From Omnitrophica WOR_2 bacterium RIFCSPLOWO2_12_FULL_46_30 (GTDB taxonomy: Bacteria > Omnitrophota > Gorgyraeia > Gygaellales > UBA12090), in the NCBI GenBank assembly GCA_001805845.1, contig MHHA01000038.1:1-6197 (forward strand): 6,197 nt of DNA, in the 5' to 3' direction. Every line of letters begins with the position of its first letter. Position 1 is the stretch's first letter. This document shows positions 1 through 5,530 of the stretch, in pieces. The notes under the pieces were generated by a model. The model made no database searches. It saw nothing but the letters and a program-made list of their open reading frames with translations, and was not told the origin of the DNA. Both the position numbers and the translations under genes were made by a program.

Positions 1-1
1 C

Positions 2-661
2 GTAGAGGGCCCTGAGATTGAGACGGAGGAGAATAATTTTAGCGGATTAAATATTCCTCTGGAGCATCCCTCGCGGGATGCCTTTGATACGTTTTATCTA
101 AAACCAGAAACCAGAAAAGGAAGATTCTTGCTGCGCAGCCACACCTCGCCGGTGCAGATACGGGTGATGAGGAAATACCGGCCGCCTCTGGCAGTGATTG
201 TTCCGGGTAAAGTTTATCGTCCTGATGCGGTAGATGCCTCGCATTCCTTTATGTTCCATCAGCTGGAGGGTTTCTTAGTTGATGATGATGTCAAATTTTC
301 TGACCTAAAGGGGATCCTGGCCGTATTCGTAAAAAAGCTTTTTGGCGAAGATACCAAAATGCGCTTCCGGCCGCATTTCTTTCCCTTTACCGAACCGTCG
401 GCAGAGGTAGATATTTCTTGCATAATATGCAAGAGTAACCAGAAAAATAAATGCAGTGTCTGCGGCGGAAAAGGGTGGCTTGAAATTTTAGGATGCGGGA
501 TGATTCATCCTAATGTTTTCGCCAATGTCGGCTATCCCAGAGGTAAATATACCGGCTTTGCCTTTGGCATGGGCGTAGATAGGATTGCCATGCTCAAATA
601 CGGCATCAATGACATCCGGCTGTTTTATGAAAATGATTTAAGGTTTTTAAGGCAATTCTGA
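2..661 (+). CDS. pheS: Phenylalanine--tRNA ligase alpha subunit, C-terminal part (5' truncated)
   Basis: This is the catalytic subunit of cytoplasmic phenylalanyl-tRNA synthetase (alpha2beta2), which charges tRNA-Phe with phenylalanine using ATP. The reading frame is open from base 2, so the true start lies outside the window. About 219 C-terminal residues remain of a protein usually near 340. Visible landmarks, in order, are the VEGPEIE entry to the catalytic core, HPSRD, the TSPVQIR segment, class II motif 2 (FHQLEGFLVD), RFRPHFFPFTEPSAEVD, LGCGMIHPNV, and motif 3 (GFAFGMGVDRIAMLKYG) followed by the family C-terminus NDLRFLRQF. Between EVD and WLEILG there are two CxxC pairs (codons 419-430 and 452-463), a zinc-ribbon-like insert that many bacterial PheS have and E. 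coli lacks. The stop codon TGA shares its final A with the pheT ATG, which indicates translational coupling. Identity is very secure; only the N-terminus is missing. Confidence 0.97.
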   Translation, partial: VEGPEIETEENNFSGLNIPLEHPSRDAFDTFYLKPETRKGRFLLRSHTSPVQIRVMRKYRPPLAVIVPGKVYRPDAVDASHSFMFHQLEGFLVDDDVKFSDLKGILAVFVKKLFGEDTKMRFRPHFFPFTEPSAEVDISCIICKSNQKNKCSVCGGKGWLEILGCGMIHPNVFANVGYPRGKYTGFAFGMGVDRIAMLKYGINDIRLFYENDLRFLRQF

Positions 662-2715
662 TGAAAATCACCTACAACTGGCTCAAGGATTTTGTAGATA
701 TTTCGCTTAAACCGGAAGCGCTGGCTGAAAAACTGACCATGGCCGGCCTTGAGGTAACTGCTTTAGAGAAATTTGAAGACGACTATGTTTTTGAGATTGA
801 GGTTACCTCTAACCGTCCGGATTGGCTGTCGGTAGCCGGCATTGCCAGGGAAGCGGCGGCAATTACAAAATCAAAAATCAAAAAATCCCTGCCTGCCGGC
901 AGGCAGGAAAAATCAAAATCACAATTTAAAATTCAAAATCTCAAAAAAGAAACTACCCAATTTAAAATCAATATCACAGACAAAAATGCATGCCCCTTTT
1001 ATTCGGCACGGATAATCAGAAATGTCAAAGTCAAGCCTTCGCCTTCCTGGCTGGTGAAACGGATTCAGGCAATAGGACTGCGCCCAATCAACAATATTGT
1101 AGATATCACCAATTATGTTTTGTTTACCACGGGTCAGCCCTTGCACGCCTTTGATTTGGATAAGCTCAAAGGTAAAGAGATTTCTGTGCGTTTTGCAAAA
1201 GACAGAGAAGAGATTTTGACTATCGATGGAATAGAGCGGAAATTAACGTCTGAGATTTTAGTTATTACTGATGAGAATAACCCGATAGCCATAGCCGGAA
1301 TTATGGGCGGCAAAAAGAGCGAAGTAAATACAGCAACGCAGAATGTCCTTTTAGAGAGCGCCTATTTTTCACCAATAGTTACGCGCAGGGTGAGCCGTTT
1401 ATCAGGATTATCGAGCGATTCATCTTATCGTTTTGAAAGGTCTGTGGATAAGGGCAATATAGTTAATGCTTCAAATTTTGCTTTGTCTTTAATTTTAGAA
1501 AATGCGGGTGGCGAAGCAGGTTCGCTGTATAAGCGCGGTTCGGATACGGTTTCCAAAAAGAGTATCAGCTTTACTATAGATAAAGCAAATAAGCTTATCG
1601 GACAGGATTTACCCACAACCAAAACAAAAGCTATTTTAAACGCTTTAGGATTTAAAATAAGTTCAGAGAAAAAAAATATTCTGAAGGTTAAAGTGCCGGA
1701 TTTTCGCCAGGATATCAAATCCCAGGCAGATGTCACTGAGGAGCTTTGCCGTATCTATGGTTATGAAAATATACCTTTAACTCTGCCGGCGGTTAAGCCG
1801 GGCGGGATTCAGGAAGATGAGAGCTTAGCGATTGCTAAGAGAATAAGAGAGACATTGGCTGCGCTGGGATTCAGCGAGGTTATTACTTATAGTTTATTCA
1901 GCGAGGAGAATTTAAAAAAGGCGGGCATTGCTTTAGAGAACGCCGCCTGCTTAGAAAATCCCTTAAGCGTTGAACAAAAAATATTAAGGCCTGCGCTTTT
2001 TGCCGGCCTGCTCAATACCTTAGGGCGCAATTTGGACTTGGGAAGCGAGCGCTGCGCATTCTTTGAAATCGGTGATTGCTTTAGCCGGACGAGCGAATTC
2101 AGCTCTTTGGGTTTGCTCGCAGATAAAGCGGACTTATTAGAGTTCAAGGGGAAATTAGAATTATTGCTTCAGAAATTAGGCGTCAGGGACTATAAGTTTC
2201 TTCCTTCATCAAGGCCATTTTTTCAAGAAGGCCGCTCGGCAGCGCTCATTATTGATCAGCAAGAGCTCGGCATAATCGGCCAGTTTAAAAAAGAGATTCT
2301 CCTTGCTTTTAAAATAGATAATAGAGAAGCGCTAACCCTGGAATTGAATTTGGATAAGCTTAAAACCTACGTCAATTTTCAAAAAACATATCAGAACCTG
2401 CCGAAATATCCTTCGGTTACCCGGGATATCAGCCTGCTCGCAGAGGAAGGGCTCGCCTATCAAAATATCGCGCAAATAATCAGGGCTTGCGGCTTAGAGA
2501 ATTTAGAAGCGGTCAGCTTTAAAGACCTCTATCGCTCTGCGGCAATCGGCAAAGGTAAAAAATCACTCACCATTTCCTTAGAATTTCGCTCTGCCAAGGG
2601 CACCCTTACCGACATAGAAGTCAAGTCGTATATGGATACCGTATTAGCACAGTTATGCCGGGAGGCAAATGTAGAGTTAAAAACCGCCGCGAGCATAGGC
2701 AGCAGTACTCCGTGA
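661..2715 (+). CDS. pheT: Phenylalanine--tRNA ligase beta subunit lacking the OB-fold tRNA-binding domain
   Basis: This is the beta subunit of phenylalanyl-tRNA synthetase, which contributes tRNA binding and editing of misacylated tRNA. It has 684 residues; E. coli-type PheT is about 795. The N-terminal segment (MKITYNWLKDFVD to MAGLEV, 1-32) runs almost directly into FEIEVTSNRPDWLSVAGIARE (44-64). In standard bacterial PheT an EMAP-like OB-fold of about 110 residues sits between these two blocks, so it is absent here. Next come the B3/B4 editing module (about 108-285, NNIVDITNYVL, GQPLHAFD, GGKKSEVN, SYRFERSVD), the B5 domain (about 300-370, DVTEELCRIYGYENIP), the catalytic-like core (about 385-575) and the C-terminal anticodon-binding FDX-ACB domain (from YPSVTRDISL, about 583, to the end). 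A repeat-derived linker lies at 69-107. AAGG at 649-652, 8 bases before the ATG, is a good ribosome binding site, and the ATG overlaps the pheS stop by one base. Confidence 0.96.
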   Translation: MKITYNWLKDFVDISLKPEALAEKLTMAGLEVTALEKFEDDYVFEIEVTSNRPDWLSVAGIAREAAAITKSKIKKSLPAGRQEKSKSQFKIQNLKKETTQFKINITDKNACPFYSARIIRNVKVKPSPSWLVKRIQAIGLRPINNIVDITNYVLFTTGQPLHAFDLDKLKGKEISVRFAKDREEILTIDGIERKLTSEILVITDENNPIAIAGIMGGKKSEVNTATQNVLLESAYFSPIVTRRVSRLSGLSSDSSYRFERSVDKGNIVNASNFALSLILENAGGEAGSLYKRGSDTVSKKSISFTIDKANKLIGQDLPTTKTKAILNALGFKISSEKKNILKVKVPDFRQDIKSQADVTEELCRIYGYENIPLTLPAVKPGGIQEDESLAIAKRIRETLAALGFSEVITYSLFSEENLKKAGIALENAACLENPLSVEQKILRPALFAGLLNTLGRNLDLGSERCAFFEIGDCFSRTSEFSSLGLLADKADLLEFKGKLELLLQKLGVRDYKFLPSSRPFFQEGRSAALIIDQQELGIIGQFKKEILLAFKIDNREALTLELNLDKLKTYVNFQKTYQNLPKYPSVTRDISLLAEEGLAYQNIAQIIRACGLENLEAVSFKDLYRSAAIGKGKKSLTISLEFRSAKGTLTDIEVKSYMDTVLAQLCREANVELKTAASIGSSTP
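868..940 (+). repeat. Palindromic 'PAGRQ' repeat with AT-rich flanks, read in frame inside pheT
   Basis: Positions 888-907 form a perfect 20-base palindrome (CCTGCCTGCC followed by its reverse complement), encoding LPAGRQ in pheT. It is flanked by A-rich, TCAAAA-type low-complexity sequence on both sides (868-886 and 908-940), which reads as a lysine-, serine- and glutamine-rich linker. The base composition is unlike the surrounding pheT. From memory, such GC palindromes inside A/T-rich spacers recur, mostly between genes, in genomes of several uncultivated bacterial phyla. I infer that an intergenic-type repeat landed in, or expanded within, a permissive loop between PheT domains. Copy number elsewhere cannot be seen from this window. 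Confidence 0.7.
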
Positions 2716-2731
2716 CATAAATTTCTGTCAC
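2712..2731. repeat. Short inverted repeat over the pheT stop codon
   Basis: GTGACA and TGTCAC are separated by 8 bases and the left arm contains the pheT TGA. With only six pairs and no following T run, it is a poor intrinsic terminator. It could be a weak mRNA 3'-end hairpin or a dyad operator about 30 bases upstream of the 6S RNA promoter -35 element. The arm spacing does not fit the CRP/FNR arrangement. It may be chance. Confidence 0.3.
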
Positions 2732-2759
2732 AATGTAGTAAGCGAACTTGAAAAAAAGC

Positions 2760-2788
2760 TTGATTTTTAATAGATTAAGTGGTATACT
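2760..2788 (+). promoter_or_regulatory. Sigma70-type promoter of the 6S RNA gene
   Basis: A -35 element TTGATT (2760-2765) and a -10 element TATACT (2783-2788) are separated by exactly 17 bases, close to consensus. The predicted transcription start is around 2795-2797, just upstream of the structured 6S RNA core. The preceding stretch (2751-2770) is A/T rich and could act as an UP-like element. This is the strongest promoter-like sequence I see in the window. Its orientation fixes the RNA on the + strand. Confidence 0.75.
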
Positions 2789-2795
2789 TAAAACT

Positions 2796-2974
2796 GAAAA
2801 GAGGGCGTTACGGATTTTTTCCCTGCCGTGCGCGTCGGGACCAGAGCAGTTGTGAACCAACACTTTTTTAATGGGAGCTGAACTTTCTGAACAGCGTAGC
2901 TGTTAAGAAGAGGCCCCCACTTGAAAACAGGGTTCAAGCCAACGGTCTGACGGCATTGTGCGGGGATTTTTTTT
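2796..2974 (+). ncRNA. ssrS: 6S RNA
   Basis: 6S RNA mimics an open promoter, binds housekeeping RNA polymerase holoenzyme and damps transcription in slow growth or stationary phase. The predicted length, about 179 bases from the promoter to the T run, matches the family. The closing stem pairs 2821-2842 with 2944-2965, for example CCCUGC with the GCGGGG end and GACC with GGUC. A large, weakly paired central bubble follows (about 2844-2871 opposite 2920-2941). Its 3' side carries the CUUGAA/UUCAAG hairpin (2920-2938) also seen in E. coli 6S RNA, then GCCAACGGUCUGACGGCA, which resembles the conserved 3' strand. An apical stem (UGGG 2872-2875 with CCCA 2916-2919) leads to a terminal hairpin (AACAGC-GUA-GCUGUU, 2890-2904). 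The position between pheT and rarA, with the folate cyclo-ligase gene nearby, fits known 6S contexts. The 5' end is inferred from the promoter; the core structure is read from the sequence. Confidence 0.85.
2944..2974 (+). terminator. 3' end of 6S RNA with T8 run
   Basis: The 3' strand of the 6S closing stem ends in GCGGGG (2960-2965) and is followed directly by A and eight T residues (2967-2974). The long closing helix plus this U run has the form of an intrinsic terminator. Its 5' arm is 2821-2842. It would release the 6S transcript and may leave partial readthrough into rarA, for which I see no separate promoter. Confidence 0.6.
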
Positions 2975-2980
2975 AAATGA

Positions 2981-3035
2981 GCACGCAACTTATGGAGCCG
3001 CCGCTTTGCGGTGAGGTGAACATAAGTTGCTGTGC
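2981..3035 (+). repeat. Long hairpin A in the rarA leader
   Basis: GCAC (2981-2984) and GCAACTTATG (2985-2994) are matched by CATAAGTTGC (3021-3030) and GTGC (3032-3035), giving 14 pairs with one bulged T at 3031. The interior holds a smaller stem, CCGC-TTT-GCGG (3001-3011). It begins six bases after the 6S T run. Perfect arms in non-coding DNA point to a structured leader RNA or a palindromic interspersed repeat. It has no T run and so is not a classical terminator. Confidence 0.7.
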
Positions 3036-3040
3036 GAATT

Positions 3041-3080
3041 TATCCCCCCTGCTTTCTTGCGAAAGCAAGAAGGGGGGATA
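3041..3080 (+). promoter_or_regulatory. Hairpin B with GAAA loop enclosing the rarA ribosome binding site
   Basis: TATCCCCCC (3041-3049) pairs fully with GGGGGGATA (3072-3080). After a four-base bulge (TGCT), TTCTTGC (3054-3060) pairs fully with GCAAGAA (3065-3071) around a GAAA tetraloop of the GNRA class. The hairpin ends six bases before the rarA ATG. The GGGGGG strand is the only Shine-Dalgarno-like sequence for rarA (about 10 bases before the ATG), so folding would hide it. Either it is a translational control element or an interspersed palindromic repeat that landed here. Read in the rarA frame it encodes IPPAFLRKQEGGI, which supports a repeat and argues against a TTG start at 3027. Confidence 0.7.
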
Positions 3081-3086
3081 ACAGTT

Positions 3087-4418
3087 ATGAATACTAATTC
3101 AGTAGATTTGTTCTCCTCGCCAGGTAAATCAATAGACACTAAAGATCTTCCCCTGGCGGTGCGCATGCGGCCGAGGACATTAGAGGAGTTTGTGGGCCAG
3201 AGCCATATTATGGGCCCGGGTAAACTCTTGCGCCGGGCAATTGAATCAGACGGCTTGAGCTCGCTTATTTTATACGGGCCTCCGGGTTCAGGCAAAACCT
3301 CTCTTGCCTATTGCATCTCCTCGGTAACAAAATCCGATTTTGTTTCTATAAATGCCACGCTTTCCAATGTTGAGGAGTTGCGCAGGATTATTCTTAAAGC
3401 GCGGCAGCTTAAAAAAATCAGCGCTAAAAAGACCATTCTTTTTATTGATGAGCTCCATCGTTTTAACAAGGCCCAGCAGGACGTGCTCTTGCCTGATGTA
3501 GAAGAAGCGAATATCATCTTGATTGGGGCAACGGTGCATAACCCCTTCTTTTCCTTAGTTGCGCCCCTGCTCTCCCGCAGCTTAGTTTATGAACTGAGGC
3601 CTTTAGCGCAAGAGGAAGTTTTGACTATCTTGCATAACTGCTTGAAAGATAAAACCCGCGGATTTGGTTCACTTAAAATAAGAGCGCAAAAGGGCGCCCT
3701 GGAATTTTTGAGTAAAGTAAGCGATGGAGACGCCCGGCGGGCAATCTCTGCCTTAGAAGTCGGAGTGCTCACCACCCCGAAAGATAAGTCCGGCCTAATA
3801 AATTTTGATTTAAAAACCGCTCAGGAATCTATCCAGAAAAAGCTCGTGCTCTATGACCACGATGAGGATGCGCATTACGATACCGCCTCTGCCTTTATCA
3901 AAAGTATGCGCGGCTCTGACCCTGATGCCGCGCTTTACTGGCTGGCAAAGATGCTCTATGCGGGCGAGGATCCGCGTTTTATTGCCCGAAGAATTTGCAT
4001 CTGCGCCAGTGAAGACGTAGGCAATGCTGACCCCCAGGCCATTGTCTTAGCCAGCGCGGCTTTACAGATTTCTGAATTCGTGGGCCTGCCGGAATGCCGT
4101 ATACCTCTGGCGCAGGCAGCGGTTTATGTTGCCTGCGCTCCCAAGTCAAACGCGGCTTATTTAGGGATTGAAAAGGCAACAAAGGATGTAGAGACTAGCC
4201 GTCTTCAGGAAGTGCCGGAGGCCTTAAAAGATACCCACTATAAAGGGGCAGAAAAATTAGGCCATGGCAAGGGGTATAAGTACGCGCATAATTACCCCGC
4301 TCATTATGTAAAACAGGAATATATGCCGTCTGACAAAAAATATTATGTTCCTGCGGATATCGGCTACGAGGCCAAAATCAAAGTGCGTTTAGAAAAATTG
4401 CGCCAGACCAAAACATAG
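3087..4418 (+). CDS. rarA: Replication-associated recombination protein A (RarA/MgsA AAA+ ATPase)
   Basis: RarA is a clamp-loader-like AAA+ ATPase of the RarA/Mgs1/WRNIP1 family that acts on DNA at stalled replication forks. With the ATG at 3087 the protein has 443 residues, normal for the family. It shows PLAVRMRPRTLEEFVGQ (22-38), Walker A GPPGSGKT (64-71), Walker B ILFIDELHRFNKAQQD (117-132), a sensor 1 region LIGATVHNP (145-153), LLSR with the arginine finger (161-164), sensor 2 GDARRAISALE (214-224), and the RarA-specific C-terminal tetramerisation region (YDTASAFIKSMRGSDPDAALYWLAKML, ARRICICASEDVGNADP, HNYPAHYV). Sensor 1 reads TVHNP where E. coli has TTENP, a modest divergence. The open frame extends to a TTG at 3027, but those 20 extra residues come from hairpin B, so I prefer 3087. 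It lies downstream of 6S RNA, a neighbourhood also known in Firmicutes. Confidence 0.95.
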   Translation: MNTNSVDLFSSPGKSIDTKDLPLAVRMRPRTLEEFVGQSHIMGPGKLLRRAIESDGLSSLILYGPPGSGKTSLAYCISSVTKSDFVSINATLSNVEELRRIILKARQLKKISAKKTILFIDELHRFNKAQQDVLLPDVEEANIILIGATVHNPFFSLVAPLLSRSLVYELRPLAQEEVLTILHNCLKDKTRGFGSLKIRAQKGALEFLSKVSDGDARRAISALEVGVLTTPKDKSGLINFDLKTAQESIQKKLVLYDHDEDAHYDTASAFIKSMRGSDPDAALYWLAKMLYAGEDPRFIARRICICASEDVGNADPQAIVLASAALQISEFVGLPECRIPLAQAAVYVACAPKSNAAYLGIEKATKDVETSRLQEVPEALKDTHYKGAEKLGHGKGYKYAHNYPAHYVKQEYMPSDKKYYVPADIGYEAKIKVRLEKLRQTKT

Positions 4419-4432
4419 GCCTCATATTTTTC

Positions 4433-4461
4433 TTGAGTTTATTTCTAACTCATGTTAAAAT
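4433..4461 (+). promoter_or_regulatory. Possible extended -10 promoter for the metV-like gene
   Basis: TTGAGT (4433-4438), 17 bases, then TAAAAT (4456-4461) preceded by TG at 4453-4454 (extended -10, TGN). A start about seven bases on would be near 4468, only two or three bases before the ATG at 4471, and no Shine-Dalgarno sequence precedes that ATG. This would give an almost leaderless transcript for the metV/scaffold/fthC group. The sequence is A/T rich, so a chance match is possible. Confidence 0.4.
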
Positions 4462-4470
4462 TGTTCTATC

Positions 4471-5124
4471 ATGATTGTCACTGAATGTAAGCCATTAGGG
4501 GAGATTCTTAACAGCTTAAAAGGCAAAGAGAAAATATTTTTGCTTGGCTGCGGCGAGTGTTCAACCACCTGCCATACCGGCGGCGAGAAAGAAGTCCTCC
4601 AGATGAAAGAGTATTTAGAGTCCCAGGGTAAGACGGTTACCGGCTGGATTATCCCAAACGCGCCTTGTATTGCGGCGCAGAGCAAGGCCGCCTTTGCTAA
4701 AAATATCCCGGCCCTAAAAGGTTCCCAGGCGATTTTAGTTTTGTCCTGCGGCTTAGGGGTGCAGTCGGTAAAAGAAAATGACCGTTTTGGATTAACGGTG
4801 CTCCCGGCTTTAAATTCAATGTTCGGCACCTTAATGGATGCCAGGGGGAATTTCTATGAGGTCTGCTCTAATTGCGGTGAATGCGTTTTGGATATGACCG
4901 GCTGCATCTGCCCGATTACCCGCTGCCCCAAAGGCCTGCTGAACGGGCCCTGCGGCGGAGTGATTAAGGGCAAATGCGAGGTAGACCGGGAGAGGGACTG
5001 TGCCTGGGTTTTGATTTATCAGGAATTAGAGCAGAAGGGCCAGTTAGATAAAATAAAAACTATCTGCAAGCCAAAGGATTACAGCAAAACCACCAAACCC
5101 CAGAAGGTCTTAGCGAATTATTAA
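4471..5124 (+). CDS. metV: Methylenetetrahydrofolate reductase C-terminal domain protein (MetV-like)
   Basis: This protein resembles MetV, the cysteine-rich zinc/Fe-S partner of MetF in acetogen-type methylenetetrahydrofolate reductase, which makes methyl-THF in the Wood-Ljungdahl pathway. It has 217 residues and 16 cysteines and is presumably cytoplasmic. The first half carries FLLGCGECSTTCHTGGE (23-39, with C27, C30 and C34) and ILVLSCGLGVQ (88-98). The second half holds the family signature CSNCGEC (132-138), CICPITRCPKGLLNGPCGG (145-163), CEVDRERDC (169-177) and AWVLIYQEL. No metF (the TIM-barrel flavin subunit) lies next to it in the window. The gene starts 52 bases after rarA and ends one base before the scaffold gene. 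An Fe-S or zinc role is a family inference; similar domains also occur fused to MetF or near other corrinoid/methyl-transfer enzymes, so the exact partner is uncertain. Confidence 0.85.
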   Translation: MIVTECKPLGEILNSLKGKEKIFLLGCGECSTTCHTGGEKEVLQMKEYLESQGKTVTGWIIPNAPCIAAQSKAAFAKNIPALKGSQAILVLSCGLGVQSVKENDRFGLTVLPALNSMFGTLMDARGNFYEVCSNCGECVLDMTGCICPITRCPKGLLNGPCGGVIKGKCEVDRERDCAWVLIYQELEQKGQLDKIKTICKPKDYSKTTKPQKVLANY

Positions 5125-5125
5125 A

Positions 5126-5521
5126 ATGGAACAGCAATATAGCGAAAAAGTGATGGATCATTTCTTGCATCCGCGCAATGTTGGAGAGATACCGGATGCC
5201 GATGGCATAGGCAACGTCGGAAATCCTGTCTGCGGGGATATTATGAGATTATACATCAAGGTGGAATCCGGCAGAATCACTGATGTTAAGTTCAAGACTT
5301 TTGGATGTGGTGCCGCGATAAGCACCAGCTCGATGGTAACCGAGATGGTCAAAGGAAAGACCATTGAGGAGGCGCTGGAGATAAGCAACAAGGCGGTGGC
5401 AGAGGCGCTCGGAGGCCTGCCGCCGATCAAGATGCATTGTTCGGTTTTAGCCGAAGAAGCGCTTAAGTCGGCAATTGAGGATTACAGGAAGAAACAGCAG
5501 GCAGGTATAGTGAAAATTTAA
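5126..5521 (+). CDS. iscU: Iron-sulfur cluster assembly scaffold protein (IscU/NifU N-terminal type)
   Basis: This small cytoplasmic scaffold builds [2Fe-2S]/[4Fe-4S] clusters from cysteine-desulfurase sulfur and passes them to apoproteins. It has 131 residues against about 128 for E. coli IscU. All ligand positions are present: C36 and D38 (NPVCGD), C61 (FGCGAAI), and H104 and C105 in LPPIKMHCS, where LPPIK (98-102) matches the HscA-recognition LPPVK motif. It starts with the usual YSEKVMDHFLHPRNVGEI. I see none of the extra residues typical of the zinc-binding SufU branch, and no C-terminal NifU domain. The start codon comes one base after the metV-like stop, and the nearest AAGG (5104-5107) is too far away, so translation is probably coupled. 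No desulfurase gene is in the window; a specific service to the MetV-like protein is inference from position. Confidence 0.93.
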   Translation: MEQQYSEKVMDHFLHPRNVGEIPDADGIGNVGNPVCGDIMRLYIKVESGRITDVKFKTFGCGAAISTSSMVTEMVKGKTIEEALEISNKAVAEALGGLPPIKMHCSVLAEEALKSAIEDYRKKQQAGIVKI

Positions 5522-5530
5522 GATGTTTTC

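Noticed and set aside
64..81. Perfect seven-pair hairpin GCATCCC-TCGC-GGGATGC
   Set aside because: It lies inside pheS and encodes the conserved EHPSRDA segment, so the pairing is most simply a by-product of coding.
661..2715. PheT shortness read as a pseudogene or frameshift
   Set aside because: The frame is continuous, both blocks flanking the missing domain are intact and all later domains are present, so it is a clean domain absence.
2931..2943. GGTTCAAGCC resembles the T-arm of a tRNA
   Set aside because: No acceptor, D or anticodon arms surround it. The bases pair within the 6S RNA as the CUUGAA/UUCAAG hairpin.
2621..2988. Antisense open frames over the pheT end and the 6S region
   Set aside because: They overlap pheT and a structured RNA with a promoter on the other strand, and their translations match no family I recognise. 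They look like shadows.
3027..3086. Upstream TTG start for rarA adding 20 residues
   Set aside because: The extra residues are the translation of hairpin B, and the ATG at 3087 gives a normal RarA N-terminus and length.
4419..4470. Intrinsic terminator after rarA
   Set aside because: There is a T5 run (4427-4431), but no stem of useful length precedes it; only a six-base AGGCCT palindrome is visible.
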